NCBI GenBank assembly: GCA_015501075.1
Contig: JADNYJ010000020.1
Span: 1 to 64,000 of the forward strand
Length of the DNA: 64,000 nucleotides
Direction: 5' to 3'
DNA from: Gymnopilus junonius
Lineage: Eukaryota > Basidiomycota > Agaricomycetes > Agaricales > Galerinaceae
Of the stretch, positions 10,280 through 21,752 are shown piece after piece. The position numbers and the translations under genes are program-made. How positions within the stretch are numbered: position 1 is the first letter of the stretch; each line of letters begins with the position of its first letter. The notes beneath the pieces were generated by a model. That model saw only the letters and a list, made by a program, of their open reading frames with translations, ran no database searches and was not told the DNA's origin.

Positions 10280-13161
10280 ATGCTGCGCATCGTTTCCAGT
10301 GTGTCGCGGCCCACATCGACGGGATTACTCGGAAAAGTCGCCGTCACAACACACACGCCGCACAACGGTTCGTCATCTTCTGGGAAGTCGTGGTGGTTTT
10401 GTTAGCTCAACGGCCGTCGTTTTGAAACAGGCCGCAGGTCGTTTTCTTCAACATCAAGTCGCGGAGCCGATATCACCCTTACTGTAGATGGGAAGGAGGT
10501 CACTGTTCCGCAGGGTTAGTTCTATTCTTCCGGGGTTGAAAAGCTTGATATGATGCTGGTGATTTATACAGGTTCTGCTTTGATTCAAGCTTGCGAAGCT
10601 GCTGGAGCCACAATACCTAGGTATGGCGTTCCCCGTTTTGTCGCGTAAGTTGTTACTAACCTCGTCAATAGATTTTGCTACCATGACAGGTCAGCTACAT
10701 CCTAAACCTGTAGCCCACAAGTTTGCTCAGTTCATCTTTTTGTCCGCCAGATTGGCTATTGCAGGGAATTGTCGGTAAGAGCATCTCTTACGTCAGATAT
10801 ATGCCATGTTTGAATGTTTTTGTAAAGTATGTGTTTGGTAGAAGTCGAACGCTCTCCAAAGCCTGTCGCTTCATGGTAAACATTTTTACCTGGGGTGATC
10901 ACAAGTGCTAATTTTTTCTCAGTGCCATGCCAGCCATGCCGGGATCCAAAGTTTTCACGAATACTCCCCTCGTCCACGAAGCAAGGTGGGCAAACTTCTA
11001 CATATGTTTTTTGTTCTCTCTGAACGTTGTCAAATTTATAATCGAATCCTATTATATGGATGCTGACTTTGTCGTTTCTTTCGCAGAGAAGGTGTCATGG
11101 AATTCTTACTTGCCAACCATCCTCTAGACTGCCCTATTTGCGACCAGGGTGGCGAATGTGATCTTCAAGATCAATCTATGCGCTATGGTTCAGACCGTGC
11201 ACGGTTCCACGAAATTACAGGAAAACGTGCTGTCGAGAACAAGGACCTCGGACCCCTAGTCAAGACTTCTATGAACCGCTGCATTCAATGTACGCGTTGT
11301 GTGAGGTTCGCCAATGAGGTTGCAGGTGTGGAGGAGCTGGGTACAACGGGCCGCGGAAATGACATGCAAATTGGCACCTATGTGGCGAAGACGATGGACT
11401 CTGAATTATCAGGGAACGTTGTCGATTTATGCCCTGTCGGAGCACTGACAAGCAAGCCTTATGCTTACCATGCGCGTCCTTGGGAACTGAAGAACACCGA
11501 GTCGATTGATGTCATGGATGCGGTTGGTTCAAATATCCGAATCGATTCGAGGGGTGTTGAGGTCATGCGAATCCAACCCAAGACGAACGACGACGTCAAC
11601 GAGGAGTGGATCAGTGACAAGACCCGTTATGCTTACGATGGCTTGAAATTCCAACGGCTAACAACTCCTTTGATCAAACGAGGAGATAGATTCGTTTCGG
11701 CGACTTGGGAAGATGCACTAGCAGCTATTGCTGATGGTCTGGCGGCGTCAGGTGCAAAGGACGATGAGATCCAAGGCGTCGTCGGACACTTGACAGATGC
11801 AGAGTCGATTGTGGCGTTGAAGGACCTCATCAACCGTCTTGGCTCGGATAACCTCGCTCTTGATCAACCCGGAGGCAACGCCGCTCCTGTTCACGGTGTC
11901 GACATCCGCTCGAACTACCTTTCAACGCCACCATTCCAGGAGTTGAGAAGGCTGATGCCATCTTACTTATTGGAACCAACCCACGTCATGAAGCCGCTGT
12001 CTTGAACTCTCGTATCCGAAAGAGCTGGCTACACACCGGTCTCGAAGTCGGCCTTGTCGGAGAGAGGGCTGATACTACCTATGGTTACGATTTTATCGGT
12101 GAAGATGCGAAAGCATTGAGTAACTTCATTGCCGGCAAAGGACCTTTCGTTGAGAAGTTCAAGAACGCGAAACGACCCCTCATCATCGTCGGAAGCGCAC
12201 TGGCTGAACACCCTGATGGCAAGGCTATGTACAACGATCTCGCTAAGTTTGTGGAGAAGAACAAGGACAAGCTGGTAACCCCTGAGTGGAATGGCTTCAG
12301 CATTCTTCAACGCGTAAGACATTTTTTCGACTAGTGCTTGCAGTCAGTATGCTGAATAACCCTTTCAGGTCGCCTCTCGACCAGCAGCCTATGAACTCGG
12401 TTTTGTCCCATCAGCCAAGGCATCAAAACTCAGCCCAAGTTCATCTACCTCCTCAACGCCGATGAAGTTGACCCCAAGTCAATTCCTCAAGATGCCTTTG
12501 TCGTCTACCAAGGCCACCACGGTGACCTCGGTGCGCAACTCGCTGATGTCTGTCTTCCTGGTGTTGCATACACTGAGAAGGGCGTGACATGGGTAAACAC
12601 GGAAGGCAGAGCACAACTGGGTCGCGCTGCTGTTTCATCACCAGGAGCATCAAGAGAGGACTGGAAGATTATTCGGTATGTATTTTCATGGCCCATATGT
12701 GTTATTCACTTTGCAGTTTGCTCAATGTATGCTGTTTCTTCAGTGCTCTTTCTGAGATCGTTGGGGTCCTCTTCCTTACGACGACATCCTTGAAGTGAGA
12801 GACCGTCTATGGGATATCTCACCCACGCTTGTGAGGTACGATGTCACCGAGCCGACCTCTCAGGAGATTGCTATTGCTGGCTTAAAGACGCTCGCCACCC
12901 AAACAGGCGGAGCCAAGGTTGCCGGCACCCCTCTGCGGAACCTATCACAAACTTCTACCAAACTGATCCTATATCAAGAGCGTGAGTTTCTTTCCATCCT
13001 TGTTTATTAGATCTCTTCCTTCATTTAGTAACTCTTACTCAACCTCGTCTCGCTTCGTTCAGGTCTGTGACAATGGCGCAGTGCACTCGCGCGTTTGTGA
13101 AGGGTGAAAATTATGGCTTCAGTCAAGTAGGGGAAGGGACCCCCAAGCTGCTTTCGCATGA
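10280..13161 (+). CDS. NDUFS1 / nuo78: NADH:ubiquinone oxidoreductase 75-78 kDa Fe-S subunit (frame broken at five sites)
   Basis: Core subunit of mitochondrial complex I that carries electrons from NADH through Fe-S clusters. Eleven exons: 10280-10367, 10431-10514, 10572-10620, 10672-10689 (18 nt), 10751-10774 (24 nt), 10828-10875, 10923-10985, 11087-12313, 12369-12675, 12744-12981, 13063-13161. Seen: an arginine-rich presequence ([12 protein letters not shown]), the 2Fe-2S ferredoxin domain (FCYHDR, GNCRMCLVEV, CAMPAMPG), the His/Cys cluster [17 protein letters not shown] and the 4Fe-4S site [10 protein letters not shown] with VDLCPVGAL. The frame is interrupted by single missing bases at about 11920, 12419, 12768, 12941 and 13136, each in a short homopolymer. 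Adding one base at each gives 750 codons exactly, and the last one moves the stop from 13195 to 13159-13161. Probably functional in the organism. Confidence 0.9.
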
Positions 13162-13763
13162 TGACGAAAGGACTCCCGTCGACATTTGTATCTAGATGAT
13201 AAATTCCTCAATCGTTCTGAAAAAAGTGCATTTTTCTTAGTTAAATTAAATTCATTACAGCTTTTTAGGATCCTGCTTTCTCTTAACTTTATAACAAGGC
13301 TGGGGGCTTTGAGTGTGTGTAAGCTGTATCAGTACTTCATACTCTCACAAGGTACTATTGTTCGAGGGGGCCTTCGCCGGACGAGATTGACGCGCCGCGC
13401 TACTGAATGTGACATCAATACAATACAATTTATTTACCGCTTCTGCCGGCATATTGTCTTTTCTCCTTGCACTCACATCAACGGTCTGAGGGATATTACA
13501 GGGTCTACTTCCCCCAGTAGGCATGATAGAAACCGGGCTGGTGTGTCCTTCAACGCCAAGTTCAGCTTACTCTTGGCTTACTCACAATTAGGTCCTTTCT
13601 TTTGAACAGTCAGCTTCTGAGTCAGATTTCGGTCTCTGTTTTCCTTTCTACCGGTATCACATGTACTTCGAAGATAGTGGCAATATTTAAGCAGCAGTTC
13701 TACGCATTTGCTGCTTCTCCAATGCGCGCTGCTATCTAGATTTAGTAGCTTGAACTAGAAGAA
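13162..13763. other. Intergenic spacer
   Basis: 3' region of the complex I gene and promoter of the amidase; AT-rich between 13190 and 13300. No gene seen. Confidence 0.4.
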
Positions 13764-16089
13764 ATGGCCACGAAGAACTGGAAGGATTTGGTCGCGGAGA
13801 AGAGAGAACGCCAGCTTTCCCAAATTCCGAAAGAATGGATCATCAAGAATTTACCTCCCAAGGAAACGCTCAATGTCGTCGACTTTCCTGAAAACTGTGG
13901 CTTGCTCACTGAGAAAGAAGTCGAGATCACCAACACTGGAGTTGATGTTCTTCTAGAGAACCTGGCGAGCAGTATTTGGTCGGCAGTGGAGGTGACTACA
14001 GCGTTTTCTAAGCGAGCGGTCATCGCACACCAGCTTGTGAGTTCCTGGCATTTGTTTGCAATTTTCTTGTCTTACGTCTTCATCGGCTAGGTCAATTGTT
14101 TGACTGAAATATTTATCGACCGAGCCCTGCGACGCGCTGCTGAACTGGATAAGCATCTCAAATCTACAGGAAAGGTTCTTGGTCCATTACACGGTATATT
14201 TCAAATTAGTTTGCTTCTAATCCTCGCTTGCTTATATATCTTCCATCACAGGGCTTCCCATATCGTTAAAGGATCATATACCAATCAAAGGCATAGAAAT
14301 GACAATGGGTACTGTGAGCCTCCTTTTTCAAAACTGCAGATCTCTTCATTATTTTCCAAAGGCTATGCTTCATGGGTCGGCCGATACTCTGACAAAAACT
14401 CTGCGATTGTGGACGTCCTCGAAGCTTGTGGTGCTGTGCTTTTTGTGAGAACTAACCTTCCACAAGCCATTATGGTATGCCACTGTGCTTTAACTTTCAC
14501 ACTTTGAAAAGAATCGAAAGGTGGTTAATATCAGTGGGCGGAAACTTTCAATCATGTGTTTGGACGGACACTTAACCCATTCAACCGATCTTTGACTCCG
14601 GGAGGTTCTTCTGGCGGAGAAGGCGCTCTCATCGGTAATTCATAAACTCGTCGGCATATATGAGGCCTGATCTTATTTTTCTCAGCACTTAAAGGCAGCC
14701 CTCTAGGTCTGTTACAACTGTAGTCATTGGCCCATTCAGGTTCTCCCTTCTTACCACAAAATCTTTTCACAGGCGTTGCGTCTGACATTGGAGCGTAAGA
14801 TCCTGACAATTCCTTTTTTGAAATGCGTCTCAGACTCATCTTTTAGCTCTGTTCGCATTCCTGCCGTTTTTAATGGTCTCTATGGCCTCCGGCCCTCGTA
14901 TGGACGTGTACCATACGCAGGCTGTATCAATGCCCTAGAAGGTCAAGAGGCAATCACTTTCGTCCTTGGGCCTATTTCCGACAGTCTAGAGGGTGTAAAG
15001 CGCTTTATGAAAAGTGTTGTAAATCACAACCCTTGGATCATGGACCCCAAGGTGATTAAAAAGCCGTGGAATGAAGATGAATACCGCTTGGTTGGTCACG
15101 GAGCAGGACAGCGCCTTTGTTTTGCAATTCTATGGCACGATGAAATTGTCCTGCCCCATCCACCCATCATGAGAGCTTTGGAACATACGAAGCAGGCCCT
15201 TCTTGCGGCTGGTCATCATGGTATGACAAATTTTATATTTCGTGGATTTTCTGATAATAGCTTGCTTCAACTAGTCGTTGACTGGAAACCATTGAAACAT
15301 TTAGAAATTTCAAACGTTGTTGTGAGCACTTCCCACAATAATTCAGATGTCTTATTGCTAATTACTAACTGAAGTACAAAATCTTGTCCGCTGGCGCGAA
15401 AGAGGACTTTCTGAAAGTTACATCCTCTTCTTTGGAACCTATTATCAGTACAATGGATCCCTCTGTCGACTATGAGACTTCTGTCCCCTCAGACTTACCT
15501 CCTTCCAGGATGATGGTTGATGGTGTTTCCGCATATGAGTTCTGGCAGACTCAAAAGCAGAGGAGTATCCTTCGACAAGAGTATTGGGATCATTGGAACG
15601 CTACCGTCTCTATGACAGGTACCGGACGTCCTGTCGATGCGATTATCTCACCTTGTGCACCTTATGTTGCACCACCTCATGGGTTAAACAGGTAATGTCC
15701 TTTTTCGGCCCCTCATGCATTTTGAGACTGTTAACAATCATTAAGGAACATAAACTATACCGTGATTTGCAACTCTCATGACTATACTGCTCTCGTTCTT
15801 CCGACTGGCTTGACTGTTGATCCAATTCTGGATGTCCCGAAGCCGTCTCATAAATTTTTTTCTACGATGGACAGGGCTAACTATGAATTATGTATGGCCG
15901 TCTGTTATATGTTGTGCTTTCTGCCACTTATTTTCATATTTCACAGACGACCCTGCGAAGTTCAAAGACGCACCTATCGGCATTCAAATCATTGGAAGAA
16001 CGTTGGAGGAAGAGGCCGTCATCGCGATGGGCGAGATCGTAGATTCTGCTATAAAGGCGAAGATCAAACCTCCAACAGCGAGCTTGTAG
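13764..16089 (+). CDS. Amidase (amidase-signature family)
   Basis: Amidase-signature hydrolase (acetamidase/fatty-acid-amide type) that cleaves carboxamides with a Ser-Ser-Lys triad. Twelve exons (13764-14036, 14091-14193, 14252-14308, 14362-14474, 14535-14634, 14686-14706, 14773-14794, 14847-15220, 15275-15321, 15375-15691, 15746-15891, 15947-16089) sum to 1716 nt, 571 residues, with no break. Seen: catalytic lysine in GLPISLKDH, the GGSSGGEGAL loop carrying the cis-serine, and the nucleophile region SDIGASVRIPA, where the usual second glycine is alanine. Two exons are only 21 and 22 nt. The clean frame next to the broken complex I gene shows that the local defects are site-specific. Substrate cannot be told. 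Confidence 0.9.
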
Positions 16090-16705
16090 GGATGCCTCAA
16101 GCTTGAATGTGTTCGGTGACTTTCTGAATCGACAAATCTCAGCGTGTACTTTACTCAACTCATTGCTCTTTTCAGCTGCGCGACCTTGGACTATGCGTAA
16201 TCTGGAAACGGCGTCCACTCGCACCGGCGTTCGATGGATAATTACGACGGCATGTTCTAGATGACCTCTAGACTATTGCCCCCTCTCCAATCTGTCTTCA
16301 TTTCAACCAGTTTCAACCTTTGAAATTGCTCCTTGTCAGTACTGTTTATCCATTTATGTGTTCCCTGCTTGTAACTCTCAGAATCTTTGGCAAGCCATCT
16401 ACTTTATCCCCTGTCTCTAACTTACCAGGGCCACGTCAACCATCACGACTCGCCATGAATGGTTTACTTGAAGAGTCTTCAAAATTCGAACGTATGACGA
16501 CGTTTTTTAAGTTTTTTACTTTGAGATTTCAACTGCCGAGTGCGGCAGCGTTCAGGCATGACGCCGGCCTTACGTGCCACGTGCCAATGCTGAGATCCGT
16601 TTCAGATTAGTTTCTCTGCAGCCCTCTTTCTCTTTAACGGGCTTCAGATCTAAACAGTCTAATGGGATTCTAGGAAAAATTTATCACCATCGTCTTCTTC
16701 TTATC
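16090..16705. other. Intergenic spacer
   Basis: About 600 bases with no supportable gene; leads into the start codon at 16706 through a pyrimidine-rich stretch. Confidence 0.4.
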
Positions 16706-18470
16706 ATGTCGAGCTTGGATTCCATTTTTCGTCATCCTGAATTGCTGACCTCGGAACACCCTCAAAGTGCCATGGGCCAATTTCATGCCAAATTCTGGAA
16801 CAAGAGCAGTGCAGGAGATAAATACCCCCCGGCACTGCGAGATTCGTCCCCGACCAAAGATGAGGTCAGATTCGAAAAGCCATTCGAGGACTTCCATCCA
16901 GACTGTTACACGTTATATTTGGATGTCGACTCGATTAATCAAAAGAACTTGTTGATACGCGCAGAGTATATACAGGTCTTTGATTACTGTCAGAAACAAT
17001 ATGAGGCCTCATCTTCGTCTTACCCCCTGCCAAGTTTTGTGATCACAGGGCACCCCGGGATAGGTGAGCTCTAAACTTTTATTCATCTTCGTGTCGCTGC
17101 AGTCTAAAGATCGCCGAAGGAAAGAGTTTTTGGATGTTATATGCTGCACATCGCTGTGCAGCTGAGGGACGACCTTTTCTATGGTTGTTTCAGGAAGACT
17201 ATTTCATCTTTGTGGATGAGGGTGTATACCTACTTCCCTTCGACTGGCATCCGGGCGACTTTATAGGCCATTTGTGGGCATTCGTCGATGCGGATAACCA
17301 TAAGGAGGGTGTCCCTCCGAAAGTTTGCGCCCATAACACGAAGCTCGTTGTGTTTTTTGTCACACCTGCTGATGAGGACCGATGGAAGACAATGTCTAGG
17401 ACCACCTCGAGCGCTGTTATTATCATGAAACCATGTAACAGGGATGAGCTGAGGAAACTGTGAGTTCTGTATGGTGTTAATTCTGTGTCAGTGGCGTTAA
17501 CTTCGTCTACTTGCGCAGGGCTCAAATGTATCATGTATCTGAAAAAAAAACTCTTAAACGATATGACCATTTTGGCCCTAACCTCCGCATATGTCTCGAA
17601 ATTGATCCAGGAAAGCTCTCTGCACATGCAGATAGACTCGAAGGGATTGTAGGTAGGTTGACTTTAGATGAATTCCAAATGATCATCCATAGGTCCCGGG
17701 TGTTCTTGCTATATCCAAACGCAGACATGGTCTGTACGGTCGATCGCTGCTGTCATGACTTAAGTGGATCTTGCGTCCCCTCAGTGGCAGCTTCATCTGT
17801 CTATATCCAGACACGGCTTGCGAACAAATTTCGCCTTAAGTGCGGCGACTCATCCAGAAAGATGTATGACATGGTGGAACTATATCTTATATTTGAAAGG
17901 GATAATGCCTTGCGAAAGACCTCTAGGCTCTTCTACCAGTCGGCTTGGCTATCCGGCTTGGCATACTTTCGGCAACCTCTCGTTGCGCTTTCTAGGTTGA
18001 TACTAGGTAATCAACAAGGGGAGTACACCTATTGGCATTCCCCACGCAACCAGACTTCAGGTATTCCATGCGATTTCGGCTCCGTCGAAGAGGAAGATAC
18101 GTTATCATTTGAAATTTCAAGTTGTACTCAAGAGTACTCAGACAAAGGGTTGGATTCGCTCCTTCCTGATGTTATGTATATTCCCAAGGCCCATAACCGA
18201 GAGGCCCTCGAGCCTTTCATTTATTGCAATGGCAAACTTTACATTCTTCAGTTTACCTCTGGAGGAGACCACGGGGTTACTTCTGGAGTCATGAACCTTG
18301 CACATCAGTTTCATTTTCCCAACAAAAGTGAATGGTGTATTGTGTTCGTAGTTCCATCCAATGCCACTTTAGACGTCGAGATCGCACACTTGGATCTTAT
18401 GCAAGTTGACTTGCGCTCATCTGTGCTCCCGAGCGAGGCGTTATGGAACCCTCCAGCTTCTCTGATCTGA
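16706..18470 (+). CDS. Crinkler-like P-loop NTPase protein
   Basis: Three exons (16706-17063, 17120-17459, 17519-18470) total 1650 nt, 549 residues, unbroken. A Walker A motif GHPGIGKS lies at about residues 115-122, split by the first intron, and is followed by helix FWMLYAAHRCAAEGRPFLW. The lead-in (LIRAEYIQVFDYCQK) and strand order, including VVFFVTPADEDRW as the next core strand, match the NTPase domain of Crinkler (CRN)-like proteins that are expanded in Agaricomycetes and rusts. The C-terminal 300 residues would correspond to the nuclease-like or kinase-like payload of CRNs, but I cannot assign one; the LYILQFTSGGDHG strand is suggestive of a PD-(D/E)XK-type core. No signal peptide. The role in this fungus is unknown; in the wider family, inter-organism or self/non-self conflict has been proposed. 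Confidence 0.65.
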
Positions 18471-19683
18471 CAGTCGATATCTACTTGGCCAGAGCTTTCG
18501 TTACCGAAAATCCACAGACCAAATTACAATTTAACAAAGTTGTCAGGTGGGTACTAGGTAGCGCTTTCACGATCGGGACCGAAATTGGCTAACTTAACGA
18601 TCCCCAAGTTCATTTCCATTGAGCCGAATTTTTGATTGCCGGCCCATTTTCAGACGTATAAGTACAAGTCCATAAACACAATTAATTGTGCGTGTAGCAT
18701 GTGTTATGCGTTCTCTTAGTATTTTATAGGTTTCGATTCAAGTCATGCATATGTTTATATGTATACTCAAAGCCCAATTAATCTTGTCTTCTCCAGATGC
18801 TCCAAATACACGCGCGTCCTTCATGCTTCTCACTAATCACGACCTACCACGGCGCGTAAACAGTACTTGCGCATGCCTGTAGATGCTTGTACAGGTGGAT
18901 ACAAGATTGATCGAACCGGTCGATCAGAATTCTCAGACCACTGCGGCCTCAAATATCTGCAGAGGGAATGCATAATGTATTGTCATCTGGGAGGGCCGGA
19001 ATGTGAACGTTATAGCTTCAAGACGAAGAGTCACAGAGCTGCAGGTAAGCTATCTTGCGGAATCTGCATGAATTAAAATAAGAGCTTGTCGTGATGACGA
19101 CCACTGCTGGCACTGAGTAGTGTTTCTTGAGAATACAGTACCTACGAAACGCGTCATATGCCATTTTTCTACTGTTTCCTTGAGAAAAACATCGGCCGAG
19201 CATACCTAATTTGGCAAGGCCGAGCGCTGGTTTCTAGAGAAACACCTAAAAGATTCAGGTGACATGTTTTTTTCATGTTGTTTCTTAAAGAAACAGACGT
19301 TGGTGCTAGCAGTGGAAGTAAGTGATAATCCGGCAGGATTAGGGGTTATCTGCAAGGTTTGACCAGAAGATTTGCGTCTTCTGATTGGCTTGGGCGGTGG
19401 GGTTTCGACTTATGTGGGAATTCCTTAGGAGTAATCCAACTTGCAAATAACCTCTATTATTGATCGGGACCATTACAAATGCAAGGTTTTTCTTCCATAC
19501 CAAGGTTTAGTAGCCGTTACAATTCCGGCTAATATGTACCTTGAAGAGCTCCAAAATCAACCCATACCACCCAGGAGCACTCAGCAGATTTTCAGATGGT
19601 AAAAGACTTGACGACCGGTTCTAAATCCCCCCCGCGTTCTCCTCTTTCCCTCTCCCTAACGACGTGCCCAGCCGCCCTCCCTC
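18471..19683. other. Intergenic region with clustered near-palindromes
   Basis: About 1.2 kb with no supportable gene. Between 19122 and 19294 there are four related inverted sequences of the form GTTTC-n-GAAA(C), two of them perfect (see the repeat feature). The final 60 bases before the next gene are C/T-rich. Confidence 0.45.
19122..19294. repeat. Four related GTTTCT...AGAAAC palindromes
   Basis: At 19122-19136 (imperfect), 19174-19190 (imperfect), 19230-19243 (GTTTCTAGAGAAAC, perfect 6+2+6) and 19280-19294 (GTTTCTTAAAGAAAC, perfect 7+1+7). They are spaced about 50 bases apart in a gene-free stretch 400 bases upstream of the membrane-protein gene. They could be binding sites for a dimeric regulator (the TTC/GAA halves recall, but do not match, heat-shock elements) or footprints of a small mobile element. 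Confidence 0.45.
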
Positions 19684-21497
19684 ATGTCCCAGCTCATCGA
19701 TGCACTCAGCGCACTCCCGGCTGAAGTCAATCGTTTTACCTTCGTCGCTGAGTATCTCCAAGGTAGCTCATTTCACAACGTTTACTGCGATGACTCTGAC
19801 GGATACGGTCACCCATTACAGGAAGCTACATTATACCGAACCCGCGATGGGTTCATGATTGTTTATGGGCACTCTTTTTCGCCTACGCCCTGTTCGTTTG
19901 CTCACTGCTGTGAGAGATAGCAGCTGATTAAAACATTCTAGGGCTTTCGTGCTAACAGTGACCGGTCTGATAGCGAAGGCTCTGCACGGTGACTTTCATT
20001 TAGTGCAGTTTAAGGGAGGATTGCTCCTACCAGTTAGTCTATGACATCACTTTCCTACTCATTTCTGATGCTGTTCCCCATAGAATGCATCAATTCTCTA
20101 TTGCATCTTTGAAGGCATCTTTATCACGTTATTTGCTATCGATCTTATGTGGGAGATCAAGGACGATAATATGGGGAGAGCACCGACTGGTCGATTAGCT
20201 CTCTTCGGTGTCATGTGGTCATACTTTTGGATCGGCGGTTTCGCGTTCACGATGTCGACAATAAGCTGGACACTGAAAGTCGGTCCTCTCTTGGCAGCAA
20301 CAGATTCAGGATCAAGTTCGGCTTGGGCCACTCGTTCAACGGAAAAGTCCAGACGATGGCTCGTATATTTAGTGGACTTTTTTGGCCTGTTTCTTCCTGT
20401 CGCACACATCATCAGTAAGTCGTGAACTCTGTTTCGATTATCCAGAAAGCTAAATTTCATCCTTTACAAAGCTACTATGACCGTTTTTATTTTATCTAAT
20501 GCGGCATTTGCTAAAGCTGTTAATTACATGTTCGGAATGGTGGAGGAACTGAACAGCGCTGCACCAAACTACAATCCTTCGACATTTAATCTGACTTCCG
20601 ACCTCCTTCCTATGCTCGCCAATGTCACCCCAATGATGGAGCAGACTAATCGTTTTGTTAACTTAGCTGGCTGGGGCTACGGGCTTTTATCCTTTTATTG
20701 TCTCCTCTCACTCGCTGTGCGTCAATCCCCATGACTTGACTGCATCATAATTGACCATTTTCAAATTAGATCTGGCTCCCATTCTTCTTCCACCTGCATC
20801 GCTCCCTCCTTAATCTCATGAATACGAGCCATACATTGTCACTTGGTTCTCAACACATGAATACCCCTCTTGTGGCCGATAAAGTCAGGAGTCACTATCA
20901 TAACATGATATGGATAAACGCATGTCTTCTACTCAAGGATGTCGCCTACGGAGGAGTTGCTCGTACGTCATAAATTGTCGCTTGTCTTTGGCCAGGTACC
21001 CAATTTCTACCCATAGTCTGTGTCGCTGTCAAGCCGGGATTTGTCACTGAACCTGTATACAGTATGTCTTCATCATATGCCTTCCTTTTTTTCTCTCAAA
21101 GTCGCCTCTTCTATAGATATTGTAGCCACTCTCTTGAGTGCTGGGATTTTTGCTTTTGTCGGAAATTACATAGCTTTGTGAGTGCGAGAACAAACACATG
21201 GCTATCCTTCTGATCACCATACCGAACATTTGTAGCCTCATCGCATGGCGTGCAATCCAGCGTCTGAGGGAAAAGCATGCTCCTCGAGTTTCGCGTTCAG
21301 GTTCAAAGCCAGCCTTTGCATCCATATCTATTCCACTGCAACCCACTCATGCTATGTCCTCCTCTATCACTGTTGCGGACGACAAACATGGTTATTCTCC
21401 TAATATTAATCCGAGTGGGGTTGTCATCGAAAAAGATGTCCACATCCATGTAACACTGGATAACTCACCTCTGGATGAGAAAAACAAATTTGCCTAG
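19684..21497 (+). CDS. Seven-helix membrane protein, Agaricomycete family (one frame break)
   Basis: Eight exons: 19684-19909, 19942-20032, 20084-20414, 20472-20716, 20770-20962, 21017-21061, 21117-21177, 21236-21497. They total 1454 nt; one missing G at 19867-19869 (GTTTATGGG|CACTC) restores 1455 nt (484 residues) and converts a nonsense tail into the hydrophobic helix ALFFAYALFVCSLLAFVL. At least seven hydrophobic helices can be read, with a long extracellular-type loop bearing N-glycosylation sequons (NLTS, NVTP) and a hydrophilic C-tail. Its N-terminus (NVYCDDSDGYGHPLQEATLYRTRDGFMIV, shown here only as a landmark at 19774-19866) is typical of an uncharacterised mushroom family. No ligand or enzyme motif is recognised. 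Confidence 0.7.
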
Positions 21498-21752
21498 GTA
21501 TTTTTCACTGTACAATTTTCCACCTTCTTTTGGTATATTTCGAGGACTCGGATAATGATACCCCCGTTCGTGTATATTATTCATGTATTCAGCGATTTTG
21601 ATTTTATCAAACTATCATTGAACAAGACGAAGACTTCATATTTAAATAGAAATGTACCTAAAAATGTGTATATATTATGTAAGCTCATATGAGGAATTTG
21701 TAAAACGTGAATGAAATGTTTGAAGTCCAGATGTGGCCTATCAATAACACAC

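Noticed and set aside
10280..13161. Complex I subunit as a pseudogene
   Set aside because: All cluster ligands and splice sites are intact and the breaks are single-base, homopolymer-linked and also found in other essential genes.
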